Shown here in pieces: positions 22,504 through 34,900 of a stretch of 64,000 nucleotides of DNA. Source of the stretch: Stereocaulon alpinum. Taxonomy: Eukaryota; Ascomycota; Lecanoromycetes; Lecanorales; Stereocaulaceae. The stretch covers positions 517,868 to 581,867 of the forward strand of contig JAEUBA010000010.1 of assembly GCA_018257865.1 (NCBI GenBank), read 5' to 3'. The translations under genes and the position numbers were made by a program. The number at the start of each line of letters is the position of its first letter. Position 1 is the first letter of the stretch. Below the pieces are notes generated by a model that saw only the letters and a program-made list of their open reading frames with translations, did not search any database and was not told the origin of the DNA.

Positions 22504-23206
22504 GTTAATTGATTAAAATAATTTATACGCCTATTCTAGTATCTATATATACTAATAAGGGTATTCTTTTATATAATTAGAAAATCTAGGGGGCTATAAG
22601 CCCTCTAGACGCGGTCGCCCCTTTTAGTTAAAAACTTTCGTTTATTAGCTTACCTATCGCTTTACTCTACTTATCTAACCTTACTACTAAGCTTTATAAT
22701 ACTAGTAACTATAATCTCCTTTACCCTATTAGGCCTTATAATACTCCGGTAGCTCCGCTACCTTTAGCTTTACCTTATACTTAGGCTTCTTTATCTTTAG
22801 GGTTTTTATTATTAGTTCTACTTTAATAGGGAGTTTAGATTAGGAAAGCTATTCCTTAGTAAGTTAGTACTATATTAGGAATTCTAACTAAACTAGCTAT
22901 CTTATTACTACCCTTATACTATTAACTATAACTAGTATAGTCCTAATATTATAAGTCCTTACCTCTTTAATAAGTTCTCTTTAAGTATTACTAAGCTTTA
23001 GGTAGTATAGGAGAATATACTTTATATCCTAATTTCTTAAACTATAAGCGCTACGAATCCTTAGTACTTTCGCTTTATATAAGAAGTAGTTAAACCTATT
23101 CTTACTACTTTAGAGTTAGACTACTATTAAGCTTTCTACCTTCTTTAGTTTTAGGTAGTAGTTATACCTATCTTTAAATAATATCTCCTTTTAAGTGGCT
23201 AGCGAT
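22504..23206 (-). mobile_element. LINE copy E, 3' segment
   Basis: This minus-strand non-LTR retrotransposon (Tad1-like) segment carries the tail and 3' part. It matches the start of LINE D (51361 onward). The last 14 bp (23193-23206, ATCTCCTTTTAAGT) are repeated at 24384-24397, the TSD made by insertion of X2. The element continues at 24398-25350 and 43399-45118. Confidence 0.85.
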
Positions 23207-24383
23207 GGAGATACACCTGTACGCGGTACTGGCTACGAACCTGAATACCTATTTAGAGCTGAGATATCTCCCCTAATATATTATAGGTTAAATGATGTTG
23301 AGACGTCGCGTAGTTGCTAAGAACTCCGTATAGAGTTTTTCGGGCAACGTAATAACACCTACCCTAACTCTACTACGACTATTATACCTCCCCTACGATT
23401 AAGACTAGATAGCAAGAATTAGTATTAGGTATAGTATCTCAGCCTAATAAGTAAAGAGTATAGGTAATACCTGCCTAGCCGTTAATTTAAAAAATCTAAT
23501 ATCTACGTGCGCTTGATACGTATCTACTAGTTAAGACTAACGCGCAGTCTATCTTAGGGGAAGGCTAGGGTTATAGGTATACAGGATTAAGAGAAGGATA
23601 TACTAAGTTATAAATTAGAAGGCGTATTTTAGAAAAGGACGGCCCCTATCTAAGTAGCTAGGCGAGCCTTTAGTATAAGTAGCGCCGTATAACTATAATT
23701 ATAAGCTGAAGGGTTGGCTCCCCCCTAAAGTAAAGTGTATAAGGATAGAAGTAAGTACTATCTAATATAACCGGCGGGATATTATACCATCCGATTCTTT
23801 ATATAAGTATAGGCCTCCTAGGCGGTGTATATAGCTTCCCCCCTTTCTCGTATCCTTAACTAGTAAACCACCGAACAGCTAAATCCGGTACTACTACGGA
23901 TACTAATAAACACTACTAATCAGCGCTAATAACTCGAACCCTTACGGGACGGCTATACACCCCCTCCTCCCCCCCCCCTATATTAATACAGTAAAGGTTA
24001 AAGAAAGTTATAGGGCGCTTAGCGCTATAATAAAGTCGAAGGATATAGAAGAATATAGTAGGGTCCTTAAGAGCTGAGTATAGTGCGAAGGGCGTATATT
24101 ACAGTTAGTATTAGAAACAATATTATAGAGCGCTCAGCATAATATTAAAGAATATAGTTAAGAGTTACCAGTATTAAGGAGGCCTAGGGTATAATCCCTA
24201 GACCAAAAGCAATTATATTATTAAGGATAAGCGGGAGTTTTTATCTAGGCACTATACTATAGTTTCTCTTACGGCTAGGAAAGGCATACTACGTGTACTA
24301 TCTACTAGTTTCACAAATAATATAATAGAACACCCTTATTAGTATATATAGATACTAGAATAGGCGTATAAACCAATCAATCA
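23207..24383 (+). mobile_element. LINE-tailed non-autonomous element, copy X2 (SINE-like), complete
   Basis: This 1,177-bp insertion in LINE E is flanked by the 14-bp duplication ATCTCCTTTTAAGT. No protein-coding relic was recognised. The last ~60 bp before the terminal (AATC)n run match the LINE 3' end almost exactly (AGTATATATAGATACTAGAA and neighbours). The first ~50 bp look tRNA-like: GTGGCTAGCGATGG resembles a pol III A box, and GGCTACGAACC about 40 bp later resembles a B box. A tRNA-like head with a LINE tail is the layout of a SINE mobilised by LINE machinery, although 1.2 kb is long for one. The tRNA resemblance is by eye only. Confidence 0.75.
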
Positions 24384-25350
24384 ATCTCCTTTTAAGTAGG
24401 TATATAAGAGTATTTAGGGATAGCCTTTTTATATATCTCCTACTACTTAGTTTACTTTATTATTACCTAATTCCTTATTTTCTTAGCTAGAATACCTATA
24501 TTTTAGTACTCCTTAATATCTATTTCTAAGTTATATTAATATACTTTCTACTTTATTATTATTAATACTTAGTCCTAATCCTTTACTTTAAGCTCCTAAA
24601 GGGCCTATACCTCCTTCTCTAGTAATAAGGTAGGGTATATTAGGCGCGCCCTCCCTCTTTTTCCCTATAATCTCTAATAGATTATATAGTTACCTTTAAT
24701 TATTAAGTTATAGATCCCCCTTAGTACTTAATATCTTATAACTAAAGTATCTAACTAAGTCTAAATAGGAGGGATAACCGCCTCTGCCTTTAAGACTAAA
24801 CTAGTATTACTCTATATACTCTAAGTACTATTCTTAAATAATTATTCTATATTATTACTAGTATCTTAATATACTTTCCTACTACTCCTAATTCTTTAGT
24901 AGGGGTATACTAAATTAGTATAGTAAATATAAGTATAAGTCTTACTACTATACTATATATTGTCTTATATTTCTTAAACGTAGCTCCTTAGGTTAATCTA
25001 GCTAGGTACTTAATTACTTAGGCTTAGGTAGCTACTTTTACCTTTACTTATACTATATAGGGGCCCTAGCGAAGCTTAGTATTAATATATAGCCTAAGAA
25101 TCCTAATACTTACCTTTAGTATAACCTCTACGTCGCTAAATTATACTATCTCTTTTATATTAAACCTCTTAGGTATTTATAATAGATATACTAGTTTATA
25201 CTTTTAGGGTATAAATATCGCTTTATATATTTCTACCTATATTAGATAAAGCTTATAGGCTTATTCTAGCTAAAGTATCTATAGTTTATTTCTATTAATT
25301 TACTATATACTAGTAGGTATATATCGTCTATAAATCCTCCTACTTATACT
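24384..25350 (-). mobile_element. LINE copy E, middle segment
   Basis: Continuation of the minus-strand LINE E between the X2 and copia1 insertions, collinear with LINE D around 52080-53030. It starts with the X2 TSD copy (24384-24397) and ends with ATACT (25346-25350), which is repeated after copia1 at 43394-43398. Confidence 0.85.
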
Positions 25351-25480
25351 TGTTGAAATTCGGGTGTTCGTATACCAAGCCTTGGTATTGATAACTAAGA
25401 CTTAGCACTAACCCTTATTTATATCTTATATAGTCGCACTTAGCTAGATAATTAAGTATTCTACCTATTATATTTTAATA
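25351..25480 (+). repeat. copia1 5' LTR
   Basis: 130 bp beginning TGTTGAAATTCGGG and ending TTTTAATA, with the terminal CA changed to TA by RIP. The same 130-bp unit occurs at 43264-43393 and 49414-49543. Confidence 0.9.
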
Positions 25481-25991
25481 GGTTATAAGCCTAGTACGCC
25501 GGGTATCGCTATAACAGCTCTTCTTTTAGAATTATATTCCTCTTATAGTTACCAAATCCTCCCTAACGTAAGCTGCGTATACGCAAGCTGAACCTCTAAT
25601 ACCTATTTAGTCTTAGGTGACAACTCTTTCAATCTTCGTACTGCGAGATTAACTCACAGCGATAATAATCGACTAAAAAGAGGAGGCTAGGGAACCCCCA
25701 GCTATTCTATTCTTTCTAGGGGTGTTACTACCGAAAAGCACGCTAATAAGTGCTACTAAGTAATCCTTTCTAGCGTGCCTTAGCAGGTATCTACAAACTC
25801 TAAAGCTAAGCCCCTAAAGCGATATCCAGCTTCTATAGTAGTGAGAATACTAACCTATATAAAGCAGAATCATCGAATTTCTACGGAGATTCATTAAAAA
25901 CACGACTGTTCAGACGCCTAGAAGGCGATCAATCGTCGATTACTAGGGGGCTAGGTCCCAACCCCTCAATTCCTTCCTAACGAGCTGATTC

Positions 25992-26240
25992 TATAAAGGC
26001 TAGCGACGCCGGCTCTAAGCTGGCGCACTAAGGTATAAGAGACGTAAAGTTACTAGATTTAGGTATTAAGCAATAGATATAATCATATTACTTAGTAGTA
26101 GAGTAGTAGCAGAACTAATTTCTAAAGATCCCTAAAACACGGGGGAGTCCTAAGTAGTAATACTATTACTAAGCCCCTAAACCTTAATTAATATTATTAC
26201 GCTAGCGTAGCTATAACGCGTATACGCTTAAGGGTTAATA
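25992..26240 (-). repeat. gypsy1 3' LTR
   Basis: 249-bp LTR; on the minus strand it starts TATTAACCC (RIP-altered TGTTAACCC). It pairs with 37755-38003. Confidence 0.88.
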
Positions 26241-26532
26241 GTATCCTCCCCTCTAGGCCCTAGTCCCTAAGTACTAAAGTATATAGAATAGACTGCTTAT
26301 TAAAAACCCTTTAAACCTAGTAGGAAACGTAAGGGAAAAGAGTTAACCTAAAGGCGACGTCGTTAAGGCGGCGCCTTATATATATAGAATATCGTCTAAC
26401 TGCAGTAACGCCCAAATCTATTATAATATAAAAAGAATATATAGTAGGCGTAGTAGTAACGCGTAGTTATTAATAAATATAATCGATTACCGGCCGTATT
26501 AGCGGGTAATAGCTGCGTTATCGTATTATTAG

Positions 26533-29500
26533 ATAAACCTTTTAATTGATAGCGACGACAACGAGCACGACGGGCGAATAGGCCTACTAGGCTAGACGAG
26601 CGATTATACTAGGTTACGAACCTAGTAAAATAATATAAGATAGGGGGGGAGGAGAGAAGGGAGGTATTAGTAGTAAAGGTAGATAAGGAACGTATCCTAA
26701 CGTAATAATAAGGCGATAGTAATAATAGTAGAAACTTATTAAAAGTCTATAAAGCCCTTAAGGTAGGGAAAGAATTAAAGAAAGAATATAGTATATAAAG
26801 GCTATAGAATAGGCGCTACTAAAGTTTATAGAGAAGGTTTAGGGGATACTATAGGTAAATATAAATAAGACTATATAGGGCTTCTTCTAAAATATAGTAG
26901 AAAGGATTATAGAGTATATATAGGAGAATACTATTAAAAGATATACTATAAAGGAGTACTATAGCTAACTAACGTATAAAAACTACCTAACTAGAAGGGT
27001 AAATAACAGCTAGGCGGATATAGCCTATATAGCCTAAAAAGGCTAAAATACTATCTACCTAGCTATACCTAAGGTAGAAGATATTAAGAAAGCGAAGTAG
27101 GTAATAGTTAGGATTAATAATACTAGCGAAAAGATATAGATAGCTATAGTAACTCTTCCCTAACTAGTATAAATATTTAGGGGAGTAAGGGGAGTAGCTA
27201 GGGAGATTATTATAGTAAGGAGGACTATAGGGGGGGATATTATTCTCTAGATAGCCTTAGTAAAGGCTAGGGAGGAGTTAGAGAAGGATAATAGATAGGT
27301 AAGGAGACTTTATAGGTTAATAAGAGTCCTCTAAAAGATAGTAATAATAGTAATCTATAGAATAAAAAAGATAATAGATATAAAGGACTAATAGGGGATC
27401 TTTAAAACCCTAAGAAAAGATAATAGGAAGCTCTACTTAGAGTTAAAGATAATAAAGGCTAAATAGCCTATATTTATATTAAAGCTAAATATACTTAAGA
27501 GGGAGAAGAGATTCTTTATACTAATAATTAAGGTCCTAAGCTTAGAGGCGGCGAACTAGCTTATTATAGAGGGGATAGTAGTAGAGAATAGCCTCCTCTT
27601 CTATAATCGCTAGAAGAGAGAAGCTACCCCTAAGTAATACTTTAACTACTATAGATATAGATATATTACTAAGGCGTATAAATACCCTACCTACTATAGG
27701 ATATACGCCTAAAACTATATAACTAATAATTATATAAAAAGAGCTAGTAGTAAGCCTAAGTGCGTAGTATATAAAGGGGAGTACTTAGTATAGAGTAAAA
27801 CCTACTTAATCTAATAAAAGGAGAATACTAAGGCTAGGTAGAGAATTAAGTATAAGCTAAAATACTTTAAAGAGACCCTAAAGTAATACTTAGTAGGGCC
27901 TATACTAGTAATACTAAAAAGGACTAGCTTAGAAGGGTAGTATAAAGTAATCTCTAAAGGGAAGAGGAAGGCCTTAGAGGATATAATAGATAAGCCTTAG
28001 AAAGGAACTAAGGAGGTAGTAAAGAGGGGATAACTAATAACCCTCTCTAAAGTAGAATAAGGGTAATAGCCCCTATCTATAGAGAGGATTAGTCTAATAA
28101 ATACCCTTAAGTAGACTTTAGGAGTAGTAAAGACTATTAAGACTACCTAAATATAGGAGAATATCTAAGCAGCCCTTACCTAATAAGGAATATACCCTAC
28201 CTAAAAATACTATAGTATAATATATAGAGGAAGAAGGATACGGTAATAGTACTACTTCTTAAAAATAAAGATATAAAAGATATAGACGTATTAGCGATTT
28301 AAAAGCTAGTATATAACCTAATAAATAGAACCTTATATAATATAAGTATAAGTAGGTTCTACCTAGCCTATAGGGGAGACTTAGAGGCTAAAACGTACTT
28401 CTACGTAAATAAAAGGATAGATCCTAATAACTAGGGGGTAGAGTACTAAGAGGGCGACTTATACTTATTATAGATTTAGACTAAGAGAACCTAAAATAAT
28501 ACTAACGCTAAGGACGAAAATACTAAGGAGCTAATAGTAGAGAGGGTATAGGTATATAATATCTATAACCCTTCGCTAGTAAGCTATATATTAGTAGATA
28601 GCCCTATAACTATCCTAAGGCTAAAGGAGGCCTTAGAAAGCGAAGGCGAATATATTATAGTTAGGGATTTTAACCTATACTACCCCTAATAGAATAACTT
28701 AGGATAAGCTATATACTATATAATAGTAGATAAGCTACTAGAAGTAGTAAGAGAGAAGGGGATAGTCCTTAAACTACTAGAGAAGTTAGTTATATAGTAA
28801 AGTAGGGGCTTAGAGAGCGCTATTAACCTTATATTCCTAACCGAAGGCGCGTATAATATAATAGCGAAGTGCGGAGTAAGAGAAGACTTTAATATAGGGT
28901 TAGATTATATACTAATTATAACAGAGCTAGAATAGACCTAAAGTAAGTGCTAAGTATACTAGAAGAGAGCTTAGAAAAGGATAGAGACGGAGGTAACTAG
29001 CGAGGAGATCCGGAAATATATAAAGATCTTAAATAGGGTTATAAGTAGATACTTATTAAACTTAGAGGAAGTAATTAACCTATATATTAATAAGTTTATA
29101 GCTGCGCTATAGGAGGTAGTAGAGAATACTATCCTATTTAAGGAACCCTACGCCGGAGCTAAACTATACTAGAATAGGGTGTATATAAGAGTTACTAAGG
29201 TATTATAGGTAGCGCTTAAGGCCTACTGCTATAGTAGAAATATATAGACTGAGGAGGCTCTCTACTAGACTAAAAGGAAAAAGGTTACTATCCTATAAAA
29301 GATTAGGATAATAGCTTTCTAAGAGGGGGTCTATAGAGTATTACTAAGGCTAGGAGGAGTATAGTAACTTACTAAGTAGGGAAGGGAGAGAAGTATATAC
29401 CCTAAAGAGCTACTATAATTCCCAGCTATTAAAGACGGGAACGGGAATAAAGCGATAGACTTTAAAGGGAAGGTAGAGGCCTTAAGGAGGGTCCTCTTCC

Positions 29501-31950
29501 CGCCTCTACCCCTAGTAGACCTAACAGATATTAAGGGGGCTAATTACCTAAAGCCTATTATAATAGATAGCGAGATTACTATAAAGGAGGTAAGGGACGC
29601 GATTTAGTACTTAGTAGTAAATAAGGCCCTAAGGATTTTAGGGATCCTAAATAGGTTCCTAAGAGCGGTATATATAGAAATAGGGGAGACCTTTTAAAGG
29701 GTATTTTAAGTATACTTAGATTATAGATACTACCTAAAGAAGTTCTACGAAGCGAATATAGTAATACTAAAGAAGCTAAAGAAGACTAATTACTTTAAGC
29801 CTAAGGCCTATTAACCTATTATACTACTAGATATACTTAGGAAAGTATTAGAGATAGTAATAGTAAAATAACTTAGCGGAATAGCTAAAGTAAATTACCT
29901 ACTCCTAGAATATTAGATAGGAGGTAGGAAGAGATATTTAGTAGAAATAGCCTTAAAGACTATTATAGACTTAATTTATATAATATAGAACTAAGGTAAG
30001 AATAACGTAGCGAGTTTACTATTACTAGATATAGTAGGAGTATTTAATAATATATCCTATAAAAGGCTACTCTATAACTTAAGGATAAAAGGAATCCCTA
30101 AGGGGATTATCCAGTAGACTACGAGCTTTCTTAAGGATAGAGTAATATTAATAACCCTAGGGGGTAGGACTAGTCTAGTTAAAGTAGTAGAAATAGGGAT
30201 CCTATAAAGATTACTAATATTACTAATCCTATTCCTCTTCTTTAATACGCTACTAATTAAAGTATACTTAAAGGTAAAGATCTTAGTATAGGTAGGAGGA
30301 TTCGTAGATAATATATACCTACTAGTATATAGTAAGATAACGGAAATAAACTATAGGTAGCTAGAATAGGCCTATAAGCTCTACTAAATATAGGCGAAAA
30401 TATACGGGGCGACGTTCGCACCTTAGAAATATAAACTAGTATATCTATTACGCGCCCCTAAAAGGTTTAATATAAAGGAGACGGTATAATTTAGTAATAT
30501 AGAGGTTAAGCTAAAAGCGAGTATTAGGGTCTTAGGGCTATATATTAATACTAAACTCCGCTAGGGCCTATATATAGCGTAGGTAAAGATAAAGGCTGCT
30601 ACTTAAGCCTAGGCGATTAAGTACCTAGTAGGATTAACTTAGGGAGCTATATTTAAGAAGTATAGAAAGGTATATAATATAGTAGTAAAGCCTATACTTA
30701 TATTCGCTACTCTAATATAGTATACCCCTACTAGGGGGCGGGGAGCTATAGAAAAGTATATTAAGACGCTTATAATAATATAGAACGACTACCTATAGAT
30801 AGTACTTAGAGTATATAAGGTAATACTAGTCTAAGTCTTAGAAGCAGAAGTAGTTATTATACCTATCTAAACCTATCTAAACGCCCTAGTTATAAGATAT
30901 TAGGTACTAAGGGGAGTATACCCCTTAATAATTAAAGGTAACCGCTTAATCTATAGGAGACTGCGGGGAAGGAGAGGAAGGGCGCGCTTAATACGCCTAA
31001 CCCTATTACTAGAAAAGGAAGAATAGGCCCTATAGGAGCTTAAGGCGAAGGATTAGGATTAAGCGGTAATAGTAATAAGGAGGAAGGTATATTAGTATAA
31101 CCTAAAAACGGATATTAAGGAGTATTAAGACGTAGGTGTCCTAGCTAAGAAGATATAAGGCTAGGTAATAGCGAAGTAGATTAAGCGGTAGGAGATATAT
31201 AAGGATACTATCCCTAAGTACTCTTATATACCTATATAGAATAAACTATTATTTAGAGAAAGGTATAACTACTACCTAAAGCTTAGGAAGGTAGAAAGCT
31301 TAATAGTAGTCTAACTCTAAAGTAGGAAGAATAGGTTTAACTACTTCCTTTATAAGGCGAGAGTACTAGGGGTCTATAGTACCCGCTATAGTTATAGATA
31401 GAGGAATTAAGATATAAAGTATATTCTCCTATACTACCTAAAGCTTAGCGATACTTAAAGGGAGCTTATTAAAGAGGTAGAGACTTATAATATTAAGACT
31501 ATACTAGCTGAGGTTACTAGTATAAGAGTAGCTATAAGATAGTTAGTTAGGTTAGGATTCCTAACGTAGTATTAACTTACTAGGGAATAGCTCTCCTAGT
31601 CTAAACTCCCTATTAAAGTAAAACTAGTAATAAAAACCCTAAAGATAAAGAAGCCTAAGTATAAGTAGAAGCTAAAGGCGGCGGAGCTACTAGAGTATTA
31701 TAGGGCCTATTAGGGTAATAGAGATTATTATTACTAGTATTATAGAGCCTAGTAGTAAGGTTAGATAGGCGGAGTAAAATAATAAATAAGCTAATAAGCG
31801 AAAGTTTTTAGCTAGAAGGGGCGACTCTAAAAAGGTTTCTTTTACGTCTAGAGGGCCTTTAACCCCCCTAGATTTCCTAATAATATAAGAGAATACCCTT
31901 ATTAGTATATATAGATACTAGAATAGGCGTATAAATCAATTAATTAATCA
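26533..31950 (+). mobile_element. LINE A, full-length Tad1-like non-LTR retrotransposon
   Basis: 5,418 bp inserted in gypsy1 between copies of ATCGTATTATTAG (26520-26532 and 31951-31963). Relics in order are a coiled-coil ORF1 with a CCHC knuckle whose Cys codons now read Tyr (about 27640-27730), an AP-type endonuclease (about 28170-28960; DSPITILRLKEALESEGEYI-like block), and a reverse transcriptase (about 29520-30580) whose catalytic FVDD reads FVDN at 30301-30312. A C-terminal region and a 3' UTR ending in ATTA/ATCA repeats follow. RIP has introduced dozens of stops. It is collinear with LINE B without net indel over at least the first 3.77 kb. Confidence 0.9.
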
Positions 31951-34900
31951 ATCGTATTATTAGTTATTATTATTTTAAATAGCTTTAACGTATAGCGACG
32001 TCGCAGCGACGATAACCTATAAGTATATAAATAATAACTTTCCCCCTAACTTTCCTCTCTTCGTAATACCTAATATAACTTATACGTACCCTAATATTAG
32101 CGTACCTATATCGCAATTAATATTACTAATATAGTTGACAGTTCTTTTCGTTATAATAATATCTAAACCTTCTCTTAAGATCGTATATCGCTATCGCGTA
32201 ATCGGCGTATATTATTAGCTGCTAATATATTACTTATAGGTATAACTTATATACACACTTAATATTATACGTCGCTATCGCGTAGCCGGCGCGTATTACT
32301 AGCTGCTAACACTTATAGACTATATTATCGATATACCTTTACCCTATAGGACTTATTTCTGCACGGGGAATAATAATTACGATTATAGCGACGCTCCTCC
32401 CTATTAACGTTATAAGGATAGCTACTATAGGCTTAATTATTATTATAAGGTATATTATTCTAATAGCTCTACTACGTCGCCTCCTAATATATCTAGATCC
32501 TAGAGCCGTTTCGTCGGTCTATACGGCGATCGGTGCGGCGTTATAGGCGCGAAGGCTAGACTTATTAAGTACGACGTAAGCGTAAGAAAATCGGGAAGCG
32601 TATTACCCAATAGCGAAAAGCGTAAGGCCAAACCGTAGCGACGAGTAGGATAGATATTTAGCTAGTAATTGATTTAATCTCTTCTTTATTCCACTAAGGT
32701 ATAAGCAAGTAAGTGCGATAATTGTAGAGGAGTGCGCTTATAGTATAAGACTATTCACCTATAAGGTTTATAATTATTATAACTTATATCGTCGCCGCCG
32801 CTTGCTCGCCGCCGTCGGTAGTATTTAAAGAACTAGAGACCGTATACGCTTACTATCCGTCTACTCGTTAAAGGCTTAAGTTAAGTTACGGGTATCCTTA
32901 AGCTCTTCGTCTAGTAACTACTAGTTATATTCTTTACCCCAGCTAGTCTATTTAACCTTATACTAGATACCTTACTTATCTTAGACCTTATCTATAATTT
33001 CTTTAACCTCCTATATCTTATTATTATTAATAAGTTTAGGGGCTTATATAAAGTTCGTTAACGTCTTATTACCGTCGCGAAGGTAGTATAGCTCTAATAA
33101 TAAGATATAAAAAGTATTATAGATCCTATAAGTTTATAGTAGTAGAAGGCGGTAAGCTTATACTCCTACTTTATTAGTAATCCTAAAAGGCCCTACGAAT
33201 TTATAAGATAACTTTTTACTTAGACGTTTTTACTTAAGATTCTTAGTTAATAGTATTACTAAATCTCTAACCTTATAGCTTTAAGGCTTATAATTCTTAT
33301 TATACTATTTAACTTAAGACTCTCTAGCGCGCTATAGGCGTTCTATAGCTTTATCTCTTAATACTTATAGTAATCTAATCCTCTTATTTATAGTAGGTAT
33401 CCTCCCCTCTAAGGACTTATCCTTAAGTTCCTAATAAAGTTTGGGATAGTATCTATATATTAAGTAGAACGGTATCGTTCTAATAGAGGAATAAAGACTA
33501 TTTATATATATAAATTCTACTATTAGTAGCTGTTTCGCCTAAGTAGTCTGCTTATTATTAGTAAAGACCCGTAAGTAGTACTCTAGTACCTAATTCTAGC
33601 GTTCTGTTTAACTATTAGTCTAAGGATAAAAGGCGGTACTTAGGCGGCGCTTAATCTTAGAGTAAAAATAAATAGCTGACTAGAAGGCGCTGGTAAATAC
33701 TAAGCCTCTATCGCTAATAATACTATTAGGTATACCGTAACAGTATACTACCTTAGTATAAAAAACATCCGCCAGCTTAGTAGCGTTGATTATAGTAGTA
33801 ATAGGTATATACCTTACTATCTTCGTAAATTAATTAATAATTACTAGAATAGCGTTATAGACCATATTCTTATATTTACTTAGGGGTAGACCTATAATAA
33901 AGTCTATTAAGAGCTCCTTCTATAGCTTATTAATAATAGAAAGCGAACTTAGTTCGCTATAGGGGCGATAGTAGGGAGCCTTAGTCCTTTAGTAAATATT
34001 ATAAGTTTTAATATACTTATTAACCTACTTAGAACTCCCGTGCTAAAAGTATTTATAGGTAAGTAACTTATATATCTTCTTAGCGCTAAAGTACCCTACT
34101 AGGGGATTATTATAGTATTTACTAATAAGTTCTTCCCTTAAGGCTTTATCTCTAGGGATATATAGGCGGTTATTATTTTTTAATAAACCTTCTAGGTCTA
34201 AAGTCTATACCTTACTTTAGAGACGGCGCTGCGACGGCGTACCCTTATTTATAGAAAAGGATTTCATCTAATTATTAGTAGCCTATAAGTCTTAAATTAA
34301 AGTCTTAATTAAATATTAAGGATCCTTATAAGCTAACTTAATAATACCTCTTATATCCTTTTAGGGGATAATAACTTAGAGGCCTATAATTTAAAACGCC
34401 GGCGATATTACTATAATAATTTCTTTACCTTCCTTATCTCTACCCTAAAGTACGAGTTTATTCTATAATATTAGTAATAACTTAGTGTTTAGCGGGGAAC
34501 TTCCTTTATAATTAGGGCGTCGCGATAGCGGATCCGCAGGATTCGTTTTTCTAGTACGATAAGTAATTTCGAAATTGAAAGTAGCGAGCTTCAGCGCCTA
34601 TCTAGCTTACTAGAAATTTAATTACTTCTACTTTATAAAGCCCTTAAGATTATTATAATTAGTAAGAACCTTAATAGTAAACGGGCTACCTTCTAGGTAG
34701 TACCGCTACTATTTTATTACCGCTACTATAGCGAGTAATTCTTAGTCGTAAACCTTATAATTCTACTCCGCAGGAATTATCTTTTAAGACTAAAAGGTAA
34801 TTAGGTACTAGTAGCTATTATTATCTAATTATATAAGTACTACTATAATAGTAAAGTTAGAGGCGTTAGTTTCTATACGTAACTTTACTTCTAAGTTAAA

